This document shows positions 1-11,656 of a stretch of DNA of 64,000 nt, piece by piece (position 1 is the first letter of the stretch; every line of letters starts with the position of its first letter). The position numbers and the translations under genes were made by a program. Source of the DNA: Plantago major (taxonomy: Eukaryota; Streptophyta; Magnoliopsida; Lamiales; Plantaginaceae). The stretch covers positions 1 through 64,000 of the forward strand of contig JAIFAC010000266.1 in assembly GCA_026545765.1 (NCBI GenBank). The letters are read 5' to 3'. Below the pieces are notes generated by a model. The model was not told the DNA's origin, did not search any database, and worked only from the letters and a program-made list of their open reading frames with translations.

Positions 1-335
1 AGGAACCCTTGAAAATACAATCAAAAAAGCAAAAACTGAGCAGCGATAGCACTGAAACCTGAAGAAAAGAAAGTGGAGATAATAACTAGAAGAAGATTGG
101 AGAAGTCGATTGGAGTCTTACCAAACCAGCTGGAAGATCACCAAAGGCGATTGGAGAAGATCAGAAGCCGATTGGAAGATCCATAGAATTGGAAGATAGA
201 AAGAGGAAGATCGTACCGACTTCAGATTTGAGATTGGTGAATTGGATTTGGATTTGGGACCATTGTAATTTTTTACAGTAAACAATAGGGGTGCCCATCT
301 GATTTTAGAGACCAATATGGGAGTGGTTTCGATAA
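1..335. other. Purine-rich intergenic segment with diverged short repeats
   Basis: The + strand is rich in GA, and the words GATTGGAGAAG and GATTGGAAGATC recur about every 20-40 bases between roughly 95 and 210. No convincing gene, RNA or terminal repeat is visible. It could be the edge of a gene or element that begins before the window. Confidence 0.35.
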
Positions 336-337
336 TA

Positions 338-595
338 CCTCCCTCCCTCTCCGTCCAGTTAGATTTTTACATGAAAGCCTGACATGTAATTTAATAAAAG
401 TAAATAAAGTAGAAGAGATTGTGATAAGTAGAAAAAAAGGTGAATAAACGTTAGATGAATGGCGTGTGACAAATAGTCAGAAAGTGAGAAAGATATTGTA
501 TAGAAAGTAGGAAGTGATTTTCTATTGAGGATGTAGAAGATGAAGTTAGGGCCAGCCACTGGCAGATGTGAAAAGATGAAAGTGGGACGGAGGAG
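338..595. mobile_element. Stowaway-type MITE
   Basis: A short AT-rich element bounded by TA dinucleotides (336-337 and 596-597). The left end carries CCTCCCTCTCCGTCC and the right end GTGGGACGGAGGAG, which together form the Stowaway (Tc1/mariner) terminal inverted repeat. It has no coding capacity. At least five related elements lie in the window. Confidence 0.75.
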
Positions 596-597
596 TA

Positions 598-2760
598 TAA
601 TTGCTATCCGATCAAGCTGTCGATCAGTCGATACTATTTCTCATGTCTTTGCTGGAGGTGAATCTGGCTCATATAAATACATGTAATTTTTTGCGCACTT
701 ATCTTCTCTCGTGAAACTTTGATAGAGATCATTATTTAAATGACATCTATTTCTTTTCTTTGTGTGTTAGTCATTACTTTTATTTTATATTATTTCTTGT
801 GCTATATTTATGTTTTTCGTGTTTGAGTTGTGTGTTGCAAATTCGTGTTTTATCGGAAAACGATGTTTTAGATTTGCATGAATTCCAAATCGTTTGTAAA
901 TTTGGAAGCTCTTGGGAGAAATTTTATGATGAAGACTCATTTGAAGTCATTAGGTTGAATATGGAGCAAAGCGGTGAATATGGAAGTGGATTGAGTTCAT
1001 GTGAAGATTTTAAAAGTCATAAACGCACGAACGTGAATCAACTGAGCAAACTTTAGTATTTTGGCGTAACTATCTTCGATGTCCGATTAACCTTGATTTT
1101 AGCGCCTACATGTAGATAATTCAAATATCTAAAATTTCTTCAAAGAATAAGGAAAATTAGGTCAAAGAATATTCAAAAAATTGGACGCGATCGATATATA
1201 TATATAACTTTGAACAAACTTATATCGTTTTTTTGTCTTTTTATTCATAACTTGCTCTAAACCTAATCTTGGGACTCAGCCATTGGCGTAATATGTGATT
1301 GATCCACAAATTCATATTCGGACGTTAGAGACACTATCTTTCTTTCATATTCTTCTTGCAATTTATTTTTTGTGATTGTTTATGTTCGATTATTGTTTGC
1401 TATCAATCTTATGAGTATTCACATCGTGACAATGGATTTATAAAGCTTTTTACCATGTCATTAAGTAGCTAATTCATGTATGAATGCAGTAGTGAAGTAA
1501 GAGTTAATATATGGTACGGTTCGTTGTTATAGATTTGATTTACACGCGTTAAGCTAGTTCAAATATTCATATAGGATAATCGATGAGCCATAGTTAAAAA
1601 TCATGAAATCGTTTTGGTCAAGGATTATCCATCGACAATCGGGTAATTTCGCTAGAAACTTTCAAAGATGAAAGGTGAAACCCTTGATTTTGTCGTAGTA
1701 CATTAATAACGTGTGAATCAACATAAGCAGGTGGTGAGTACGTTCCCGTATGCATATTTATCCTGAGTTTAACTATTGTGTTCATATTTTCCATTAATCG
1801 TGCTAGAGTTACTCAGGTGTTTGCTTTCATATTAGTAGAATAAGTAAAACAAAACATTCTGATAAACTTTCTTTCACAAACATGTTTACCGTGTTCTAAC
1901 TTTGCAATTGTTGATTAGTTTCTCAAGAGAACGATTCAGTAGTTTAAGCTTGCTACACAACTGCTTTAGTTACTATTTTTAAGTGATTAATTTGAGCATA
2001 TCACGCACCAACATACTTCTTAGTTGATCATACATCCTAAGATTGTTCTTGCTATGTAGTTCTTATGGATATATTCAATAAAAAGAAGTGCACCCTTGTT
2101 TGTGTAGTAGCGTTCAATCCCTTTTAGCTATCTTAAACTTTTCTAAAACTTTGGGGAGTTACATTCACCCCTTCTTAAATTGTGCAACGTCCTCGTTGCC
2201 TCTTGCCTAGACCAATCGTCCATCGCTTGTTGGTTTTGGATTGGTTCAGGTTGATACCATTCGTACCGACCTAACCACTAATCGATTGATACCCGACCCT
2301 TTAGGCAGGCGTGGTTACACATGTAACGCTTCTCTAGATATGATGGCCACTATACCAACACATATATATCCTTTCTTTACGTAGCACTTTATCGTTACAT
2401 CATGTGCACACTAGGAAACTTCCTAGTTGGTCATCCATGGTAAGATTGCTACAAAGCAATCATGTTTAACTCAAGTTCTTATGGATACCTAAAGAAAGAA
2501 AAATGAATCTTGTTGGTATAATATTGTGTTCGACTCTTTGAAAGGTCTTTGAAATTTTGGGGCATTACAATAACAAAGAAAAGTAAGAATACAAATAACG
2601 AGCCATATATTAAATACAAAACAAATGATAACAAATTAAAGCAACAACGATTCATAAAAACCCAAGTACATCAAAACATAGCAACAATATACACATAGTA
2701 GAAATTATGTACGTGAAAATAAAGCAACAATTGTTAGAAATAGCAAACACTAAATCAAGT
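598..2760. other. AT-rich intergenic DNA, unclassified
   Basis: Over 2 kb without a recognisable gene. A 99-codon + strand frame (760-1056) starts with a hydrophobic stretch but matches no family I know, and a TATA-like TATAAATA lies near 675. Two blocks, about 2007-2180 and 2400-2575, share an order of short motifs (a TTCTTATGGATA word, then AAATTTTGGGG or AACTTTGGGG) as if one were a diverged duplicate of the other. The texture suggests decayed LTR-type DNA, but no ends can be defined. Confidence 0.3.
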
Positions 2761-3030
2761 AATCAACGCCCTCCAAATATGTTCAATCAAGTACTTCAAT
2801 AGATTTATGTATGCATTTAGTTTGGCATCATCCACGGGTACCGCTTCAAAATTATTTAACAGAGCTTTCACAGTTGTGTATATGTGCCGCTCGTCCTCAA
2901 CTATATCATGTTATGCATCGAAATACACACATTTATACCCTCAGCTGACAAATGTATCACATGTTGCATTGATGATGTTTACTTCAAAGTCAACTGAGGC
3001 ATATTTTTGTTTAGTATAGTCCGTCGAACA
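2755..3030 (-). pseudogene. Decayed coding remnant, unidentified
   Basis: Read on the minus strand, about 90 codons have protein-like composition. A readable stretch includes residues such as EDERHIYTTVKALLNNFEAV, interrupted upstream by two in-frame stops. I do not recognise the family. The overlapping + strand frame at 2807-3019 looks like its shadow. It lies in intergenic DNA with no introns or neighbours that suggest a role, so a fragment of an old gene or transposon protein is the simplest reading. Confidence 0.25.
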
Positions 3031-3458
3031 TTGATGAACATCAAACAATGGTACAATCATTTTGTTCTCTGTATACTCCAAAAAAATGAATGTTGGATCC
3101 AAATATCTTGTGATGCAACAAAGTTATATGCAAGCAATCCGTTTGAGTGAATTTGACAGACTTATTCACCAAATTTTTTTCTACTTTTAACATTGGAGAT
3201 ACCGAGGCACACAATGTGACATTCTAGGGCACGCATTTGGCATGCAACATTTGAGGGAAGTAAAATAATGTAAACATGAAGGGAAGGGGAGGGGGTGAAA
3301 TGCACTATTTTTTTCATTCGCTAATATTTTCTCCACGAGTTTTTCTTTAGCAAAGTTTTTAATGAGGCAGCTGTTTACTCAAGCAAAAGTCTCATGTTTA
3401 CATTCAGAGACTCTGTGAAACATTTCAGTTTCATGTCCATACCATGTGTATTCTTGTG

Positions 3459-3692
3459 GTCCCTCCGTTCCGGATAACTTCATACATTAGGGTTGACGCT
3501 AGTTTTAGTGAAAAATTAAAGTTACGATAATATAATTAAAAAGTGGGAAAGATAATTTTAGTGGTAAAATGTTTAAATGCGTGTAAATTGAAATTGCTTA
3601 TTATTTATCGGGTGGTGCATCTAACGTTTTAGAGTGTATGAATTTTGCGACGTCAAAAGGCAAATGTATAAAAAATTCGGAATGGGGGGAGT
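3459..3692. mobile_element. Stowaway-type MITE
   Basis: Left end CCCTCCGTTCCGGATAACTT and right end ATTCGGAATGGGGGGAG are approximate inverted copies. The internal phrase ACTTCATACATTAGGGTTGA is shared with the MITEs at 43970-44211 and 62394-62622, so these three belong to one subfamily. Confidence 0.75.
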
Positions 3693-4173
3693 AGTGTTTG
3701 GTCTGCCCATAAAAGGATTTTATATCTGATGAAGAAAAATACAACTCAGCATCATATTTCAGTCTCTACAACAACAAGTTCCATATATTTCTATCTAAAC
3801 TCCCAGGATGCTCAACTAGTTAAGTTTACCATAATAATAGGCTTTGTAATCTATCTATAACACAGACAAAGATTGAATCATGTTGATGAACCTAGTCAGA
3901 TCAGAAATCAATTATAAACGGACGAAAATGTGTTAAACAAGCTTGTCAGCTTGTTTGGTATCACACATTGCAAATAATAGATGGATCTCTGCAAATTTTA
4001 TTCCAATACACATTTAAAGTCATTGTTCCTATACTGTGCAGCATATATAAAATTGTATTCCTGAGTGGCATCAACTGTGACCGTCTGATAATGCATGCGG
4101 CTAGGTTATCAGAGTTCCCATGACCTGGATGGGGATGCATAGAAATATGCCAGGGTACCCCATTCCGATAAAC
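3693..4173. other. 3' flank of the glyoxalase II gene
   Basis: Non-coding, AT-rich. It presumably includes the 3' untranslated region and poly(A) site of the minus-strand gene ending at 4174. No repeat or RNA gene is seen. Confidence 0.4.
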
Positions 4174-7100
4174 TTAAAAGTTGTCCTTGGCTTGACGAAT
4201 AGCACCTAAGGCCTCTGCATCATCTGCAGACTCCATAATCTTCAAGGAACGCGGATTTCCTTACTTGAAGTGCGGAGGAACGGATTGCACAACTTCTCTT
4301 TCTTTAATGAGGTTGGGATCTAAAATACATGAATGTCAACCAAAATTTATCATTGAGAACAGAAAATAAGGGATGTAGAAACAGAAAAGGCGCACAGAAA
4401 CACCAAGTCACAATTCACATAGTAGTCCTCAAAGTTCATGCAGCCAGAAACAAGTATATGTGGGTCTGTGACATGCAATTTTTTCTTTTTCGTTCTTTCT
4501 TTTATTCAAACTTTTACAATCAGCTCGAGTAAATTCAGCATTAACATTCAATAGGTAATGAAAGGCCACATAGTTCATGCTGCACACATCAAGGCAATAT
4601 TTCTGCAAACTTTCTCATCATGTACTTCAAATGTAAAACCATTACTAATGAATAAATCCCAAGAACGCATAGTAAAGCACTGCACAGTCGCATAAACTGA
4701 ATCTGCATAAGAAGTTCGTATATGGAAATCATTTAAGGAAATACGTTGGTAAGCCCTTGTTCCAAGGTGTGCAATGTGCTTGCAAAGGATTGCAACTCCT
4801 TATTTCCAGGCTCTATAGCCAGTGCAAATCTGGAGTTACTCTGTTTAGCAGGTCACCCAATTACAGTCCCATAGAGAAATCAGCTTAAGAAATTCAAGAT
4901 AGGAATGAGATGCTGATGTAACTTACCAGTGTGTATTCATGACCACAATATACATCAGTATCATCTGGCAGTGATACAATTTTCCTCAGGGAAGAGAGCA
5001 TCTATTAAGCAAAATATAATTTCGTGAATTTATATATAGTTCATAAAATCTGATCTGCAATATAATAAGTGTTTGAGACTTTTAGATTATCAACATGTGG
5101 CTCAAAGTGTGATAGGGGGTCATCAAAGAGAAACAGAACCGGGGCACTAGCATATCCCATAAGGGATGATCCTAACCTGTTGGAAGGCTTGGGGTATAAA
5201 TCAAAGGGCAAAACAAGTTGAGATCTTAACAGGGCCTCAAAGAGATCATATCATATGTAGCCGCCTTACAGGAAACTAGAGTTAAAAAAGAAGCTGCAGC
5301 AGGTTATGAGAACAATTATGAGCCAATGCTCACATCACAACTATGAGAACGATCAGAATATTCACATTATTTGGGATATGAAGATGGTTCATGTGAACGC
5401 TATTTCATGCACGGGGCATACTTAAGTAACATCAGAAGGTAGAAATGCACTTCAGAGCTGTCTATGGTTTCAATGCGTGGAATAAAGAGCAGTGGATCTT
5501 AGAATGGCAGTTAAGTATCTCAGGCAAAGCATTCACAAATATCATTGTTTTCTTAAAAGAAAACTGAACTCATAGAGCCAGCAAAGAGTGTGAACTGCAA
5601 TTGAAAAGATATCAAAGCCACCATCCATACTCCCTGGTTCTTAAACAGCAGACATATCTTTTCCTTTATTTCATACAAAATCAACATGGAAACATAATAT
5701 TATAGCAAGACATGGATCTGATATTACTTAAAAGTACCACTTCCATTTTATATTGTAAGTTGTACAGATATATTATTAGCAGCATATTCTGCAAAATGAA
5801 CTATATTATTCAACAGAGAATATCAGGAACTAGGAATCAATCATCAGGAGTAAAAACCAAACCAGTTGGGGAAAGGCATCATTGGGTCACACAAATAGCA
5901 ACTTTAAAGATAATATATTTCATAGAACTTGAATAAAATCATAAAATCACCTGCTCTGGGGTTCCTTCGAAAAGTTTACCACATGATAAACTGAACAAAG
6001 TATCGCCTGTAAAATTGACTTTGACCCGGAAAGTAGAAGCTAATATGTCCTGATTGCAACATAAACAACGACAGATGTAAGACAAAAAAAAAAAAAAAAT
6101 TTAATAAAACAACAGCAACAACAATAATAATTGCAGTCAATACTTTAAGTTAACATGTTTACAGAAGGAAATGTTATTGGCAAATGGCAATGCGACTGTC
6201 CCAATGACTACTTGACTAGATGTATGTTACAGGCTTACAGCCAATGAGTAAAAATGCAGTCTGTATGAAAAGACCTCTATAAATGAGGGACTAGATGATT
6301 TGAATCCTTAGATGAAGATCAAGAAAGAGGTCAACTGTTCATTTTGCTAGAAAATGTATGACTTCAATTTAAATTACACTGCGTAACACCATGAAGTTTC
6401 AGTCAAGTATTAAGCTCACTCGCATACTTATATAACTGGGTTCGAGTATTAAGCTCACTCGCATACTTATATAACTGGGTTGAGTATTAAGCTCACTCGG
6501 CATACTTATATAACTGGGTAAACACCATGGATATTGTAAGCACATATATCTTTGTACTTGCACCAAATGTTCCCATTGTACAAAATTTAAGTTTAAAATA
6601 TAAGTCCAGATGCACAAGTTTAAACAGATGGAGGAGACTCAAATTGTAACGCAAGATAGACAAAACAAAGAAGCAATAAAAGTACTTTATTATCTTGCAT
6701 GAAAATATGAGACCTATTGTCAATCATACATGTTTTTCTTGAAATCTATGTGGTTAACTCAAGAATACAAAACCAAGATTTTGCAAATGACACGAAATAA
6801 CATAATTTAAATCAAGCCCAAGAACTACTGTTTGATCCTCTCACAAATAATACTGAAGAATCTAATTACAACCTCTTGTATGACCAGGAGTCATCATAAT
6901 TACCACCTCATGGCTCGCAAACATCCATTTGTCTCCATCATTAAGAGCTATGTCAATGCCAGGAATTCTTTCCTTGTCTGAACCTGATCCAATGACCTGT
7001 AAGAACATATAACGAGGCAGTCCTTGGATTAATATAGTGTAGAGAACTGAACCAATATAATTTTGTATGTGTCTGTTAAGGAAATTAGAATTTGTGACAT

Positions 7101-10100
7101 TAAAATTTGACTATGCATGTGGAAATAGAGTACATTCATTATGCTACAGGCAAATTTGATGCATCAAGGAAGAAATCATAGAAAAAATCCAGTAGATAGA
7201 CTAATAATCAATGACTCTAAGCTGGCCAAGGGAGGGACGTCGTCATAGGGTCCACATGCATAGAAACCCTTGATAAAGACACATAACATGTGAAATTGTG
7301 AACCCTAAGAATTCTATCCAAAAATTTCAGTAATCTAATAATGCATCCAGGTACAACTCCCGACTGGAATCTCACAATTTCTACAGGAGGTGGGAGGATG
7401 TGCGCATATACAGCTGTAAAATAACAGACCATTTAACCAAGGATATTAATAGCTTGCTGTAAACTGAATTATGACTGCCTTATGCATCTCCAGACAGAGA
7501 AGCTGGCAACACCTCAGGGCTAGATTCAGATAATGCAGCTCAACCTCCACTTTCCCACTCTCTAATTCAGGTGAGAAAAATTTATAGCACAATAATGTAG
7601 TTTCTCCCCCGAATTCTCCCTCACACAGCAGAACTCCATACCCTGCAGAACTTCGAAAAGCAACCATGTCCGGAACATCAGAAACAAGGAACAGATCTAA
7701 TTGGAAGTTGAATATAGATGACTTTTGTTGGTAGCATACTAGCGTTAGTGTGGTTAATGACTTAATGTCCATTTAAGTTTCAGACTTCTCTGATTAATGT
7801 GTCCACTTATCTAATAGATACTTATATTAAGTTTTTGCAGCTGGTTGCACCTCCACAACAGCTAAACGCAAGCAGTTAGGTTTATAGATTTTTTTCCAAC
7901 ATCTCGTGACATCATTGCTTAATTTGATGTTCTCTGAACTCTGCTATGTGATCAGAGGAAAAGTAACATGACAAAATATGATCACACATGTAGGTTTGAA
8001 ATCTAGAGAATGTATTCGGTAGATTACAGCTCAGAGTTGTCAGCATATGATTACCAGGAACTAAGAGTTGAAGCAATGTGCATAATTCCCCAAGAAAAAA
8101 TGAACCCCATGTGATTGCAACTCAATCAATATAACAAAATTACCATGCCATTTAGCAATCAACTAGAAGCTGCAAGCACAAGAGCAAAATTTTCCATCTC
8201 CCCCTCTCCAATATTTCATTATGTATACAGTATATGCAAATATTAATATTCCGCTAAGAGACCATTTGACATGAATGAAATGCGAAACGAGTTTCTGAAA
8301 TAGAATCAAAAGTTACAAACTACAGCCCCTTAGATTAATGATGTGCCATCTGACTTGCAAACTTAACAGAGCAATATATGGCTAGAAATCAGAAAGATTG
8401 CCTGGCATCCCAGAATAATGATCTTTCTAGTAATAACTGCCACTGTTATAGGTTTACAGCTCACACAGATGTCTAGTATTGTCTGTTTATGGCGTGAAAC
8501 CACCATGAAGCCATGTTTGAGCTGGAAAGCAGACTCGGTCTTATTCTTATACTGACATTACCTAGTTAATCATGGTATCGAGTGCATGGTTGGAAATAAA
8601 CTAGGAGTGGACCACATTATTAGATGAACACCCCTATTCAACAACTCCACATGAAGTACGATGAACTAGTGCAGGCATATAAATACATGTTTCAATGTGT
8701 TGGTGCACGCGGACTGTCATTTACTACAAAAGGTGACAACAACATACCTTTGCACCATACCTGGCTTTTAAATCCAAATTACCGCCAGTATGATCATGAT
8801 GATGATGAGTGTTCAGTATGTAATTCAGATTCCAATTTTTCCTGTTCAGTGCGTTGATAATGGGAACTGACTCGGAGGGATCAACTACTCCAACCGTTCC
8901 AGTATTAACATCATGTAATATATAGGCATAGTTATCTTGAAGGCATGGTACCTATGATAAATATACACACATATTAATCACATAGATTGTGCACATAGGG
9001 AAAACACCTACTTCGCAAAAATAATATGCATGCATAATCAAGATGCTCGTATGGAGAATATTGGACTTCTACTAGAAGACATACATACAAACACACAGAT
9101 GTAGAAAGTAAAGCCAGGATGATTGTTTGAGGGACATCGAAGGAGGCAGCCAAGTTTCAACTTAAACTATATACATAATCATCTTGGATGTTTTTTTTTT
9201 CCCTAGACTGGCAGCGAGACCTAGAGTTTTGGCTGACAGCTACAGCTGTAATGTAGTATATGACATCAAACATACTTCAGTTCCTTAATGCCGCCCAGAA
9301 ATATGAAGCTCAAGAAAATTCAGACACTATGTTGGTTGCCATGTAGGTGACTCACCAGTTCAATTTGCAAACTATTTGATGAATTGGTGATGCTGCAGAA
9401 ATTGGAAACTCCACTAACAGTCCGGCTAACACTACGCAAGGTCTTGAATGGCATGGAGAAAAGCCTCATAAACCCGTACAAAAGATTCTTTCTTAGGCAA
9501 AGTTGTCTCATTCCAGGCCACGCATAGCTCTGATCCCTTCTGAGGTAAAGAAAACCATTAAAAAAGACCAAGGCAGATGAATATAAATCATCAGTCATTC
9601 TCTTACCTACAAACACTATGTTATTGTAAATCAAATCTTAAGGTACTCAATCTGATGCACAATTTTCTGACAAAATTCATGAATTTATGTTACCCACACG
9701 ACTAAAAAATATATGAACATAAAGAAAAATTCCAGTAGAGCTAAAAGCAATTCCCAATCAATACGCAGGCACGCGTGTGGAAATAGCATTCATGAGAATC
9801 GTAAATACTCTAACCTAGAAAATTATGGTAAATCTAGCCTTAAGTTGTTGAAACAGCAAACATATGGACCTTAAAAACAGATTTGATGAATTAATGTGGA
9901 GAAAAATATACGGAATTCTAATCAATACATACATACACTCGTATTGTGTATGATTAACAATATACATTAAGTAACAAGTGTGGAAAGCTGAGACACCCGT
10001 ACCCAAGAGCTCTTGGGTTCGATCCCCGAAATGGATAATTTATTTCTCTGTATAGAGAATGATTGAAATGATTAGAGATTTATTGATGACAAAATTTGTC

Positions 10101-10477
10101 CAATACTAATAAAAAAAAAAAAAAAAACAAGTGTGGAACTAAACAAACAACCAGAAAATTAGTGATTTAACAGTATGCATTTACAATAATCTTCTATCTC
10201 TATAGTATAGTGAAAATGATGAGAAATGGGAGTAAATGAAGAATAAATAGTTGAGATAACAAAATTGAAAGCATAAACCCTAGTATAACAAATGAAAATA
10301 TGAATCAGATCATGCGAAAAGCTGAAAATCGAATCGAATCGAAAAATATTATGAGTAGGAATAATATAATAAATGGAAATGAAAATGAGATACCGCAGAT
10401 CGAGGGACAGAAACCATGGCCTTGGTAGCTCGTAAAGCTGTTCTACATAGAATCATTTGCTTCTGCTGTTGTTGCAT
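4174..10477 (-). CDS. GLX2: Hydroxyacylglutathione hydrolase (glyoxalase II), mitochondrial type
   Basis: Hydrolyses S-D-lactoylglutathione to D-lactate and glutathione, the second step of methylglyoxal detoxification, normally in mitochondria. Exons on the minus strand in coding order: 10477-10394, 9539-9356, 8951-8748, 6996-6873, 6049-5951, 5001-4927, 4840-4745, 4319-4174. Exon 2 encodes [20 protein letters not shown], a stretch found in plant GLX2. Exon 3 has the metal site THHHHDH, exon 4 the ligand in PGHT, exon 5 the bridging Asp in [20 protein letters not shown], and exon 6 the last His in YCGHEYT. Exon 1 (28 codons, Arg and Ala rich) resembles a transit peptide. Odd points: exon 5 is two bases short of the family near 6015-6028; exon 8 loses frame near 4245-4253 after [13 protein letters not shown]; and the exon 1 to 2 phase does not close. 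These are either consensus errors or early decay. Family assignment is firm, functional state uncertain. Confidence 0.85.
6406..6520. repeat. Tandem repeat, about 38-39 bp x 3, in a GLX2 intron
   Basis: Three head-to-tail units starting at 6406, 6445 and 6483, each containing AGCTCACTCGCATACTTATA (the third with one extra G) and ending in AACTGGGT. Units differ by only one or two bases, so the amplification is recent. It lies in the intron between exons 4 and 5 of the glyoxalase II gene. Confidence 0.9.
9986..10125 (+). mobile_element. tRNA-derived SINE (5'-truncated) in GLX2 intron 1
   Basis: A 13-bp direct repeat AACAAGTGTGGAA flanks the insert on both sides (9973-9985 and 10126-10138). 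Inside is a pol III B-box-like GGGTTCGATCC at about 10016, preceded by a tRNA-like arm, and the insert ends in a run of about 17 A. A clear A box is missing, so the head appears truncated. It carries no protein-coding capacity. Confidence 0.8.
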
Positions 10478-10641
10478 CTTCCTTTCATCTTCTTTTCGAT
10501 TTCTTTTCTTTAATTCTTTTCCTTTTTTCAGATACTCATTTCAACTTTGAGAGAGAGAATGATTACGCAGGCGTAGTGACAGACATAGTACCACCACACA
10601 CACTAACGGGGACCACATCACATTTAAGTTCAATTCAATTA
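10478..10641 (-). promoter_or_regulatory. Presumed 5' UTR and proximal promoter of GLX2
   Basis: Short stretch between the inferred start codon at 10477 and the target duplication of the upstream hAT element. It is pyrimidine-rich on the + strand, so a purine-rich leader is expected in the transcript. No clear TATA box can be assigned. The label rests on position alone. Confidence 0.35.
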
Positions 10642-10649
10642 CCTGCAGG

Positions 10650-11364
10650 TGGGGTGTCAAAAATCCGTCTGTCCACTCCACACAAACCGTCCTGGCCACC
10701 CGCACCCGCAAACTAATATTTTTTAAAAAAAAAATGTTGTGTTAAATTTTTTTTAACACGAAATAGGTGGGTGGGTGGTGGGTTTGATGGTTGCAACCTG
10801 CGACCCACCCGTCTTAGTATGTATGAATGAGTGTGTTTGTGATTTTAAAGTAAAACCCATCCCATTATATAGATTCGACTCACGTCATAAGATAGTCTAA
10901 GTAAGCCTATAGCTCCTCTTTAACCACTCTTTCGTCTTCATTTTTGCACTCATCATTCGCTCATCTTGGTTTATGCCATGTATTCAAGAAAATAACATGT
11001 TTCTAAGAATTACTCGAATCAACATTTCATTCATTATTGCTTGAAAATCTTTAAAATGTAGTAAAGAAGGAAAATTACTTTGAAAGAATCACTACTCATT
11101 GATCAAAACATACCCACTGTTGCTGTTTTTTTTTTTTTTTTGCTTGTACATCTACTTCTACACAGACACAAGTTACAAGTTTTTACTACATCCATTTTTA
11201 TCTATACTCACCTGCCAATCCGCCCGCCACTCGCCCACCATTTTTATCACCCGAACTGCCGCGGGTTGTAAAAATATTCTACCCGCCTCGGTTTATAATC
11301 ATAATCACCCGCTATAGGTGGGTCGGTTTGATTTTTCGTTAATACCCGCCCGCGCTCACCCCTA
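10650..11364. mobile_element. Non-autonomous hAT-type element, copy 1
   Basis: 715 bp between 8-bp near-identical duplications CCTGCAGG (10642-10649) and CCCGCAGG (11365-11372), the target length of the hAT superfamily. The right end reads GCTCACCCCTA, the inverted form of the TAGGGGTGAGC-type end. The body matches the element at 42949-43701 along its length: C-rich CCCACCCGC blocks near both ends, GTGGGTGGGTGGTGGGT inside, and a shared ACCCGCCTCGGTTTATAAT segment. No transposase is encoded. It sits about 170 bp upstream of the glyoxalase II start codon. Confidence 0.8.
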
Positions 11365-11651
11365 CCCGCAGGACCGAACACACGTTTTAAAAGAAAAATA
11401 AATAAGGTAGGAGAGATGGTAATAAAGTACTTCCTCCGTCCCGACACAAGCTTCACACTTTGACTTTTTACAGTCAAACTTTTCCAACTTTAACTATGAA
11501 TTAGTCTGGAATCGCAAACGTAAAATATTCAGTTAAATTATATAATGAAACTTTAGGGCATAAAATTTCGTTAATTTAATTGAAAATTTTACATTTTGCT
11601 TAAGATTAATCCGTAGTCAATGTTGGAAAAGTTGACTACAAAAGTCAAAGT

Positions 11652-11656
11652 GGAAG
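11652..11656. other. Target site duplication of element A (left)
   Basis: GGAAG directly before the LTR start TGTTAG. The same five bases follow the 3' LTR at 41893-41897. This pair defines the borders of element A across about 30 kb. Confidence 0.9.

Noticed and set aside
760-1056. 98-codon + strand frame with a hydrophobic N-terminus
   Set aside because: No recognised family, no clear gene structure around it, and AT-rich DNA produces such frames by chance.
6406-6520. CRISPR-like spaced repeats
   Set aside because: Units are directly adjacent with no unique spacers, in a plant intron; an ordinary tandem repeat.
8624-8857. 77-codon + strand frame
   Set aside because: It is the antisense shadow of glyoxalase II exon 3, whose protein match is clear.
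9990-10040. Possible tRNA gene (GGGTTCGATCC)
   Set aside because: Only the B-box half is tRNA-like, no full cloverleaf, and it lies in an insert with an A tail and target duplication, so it is a SINE.
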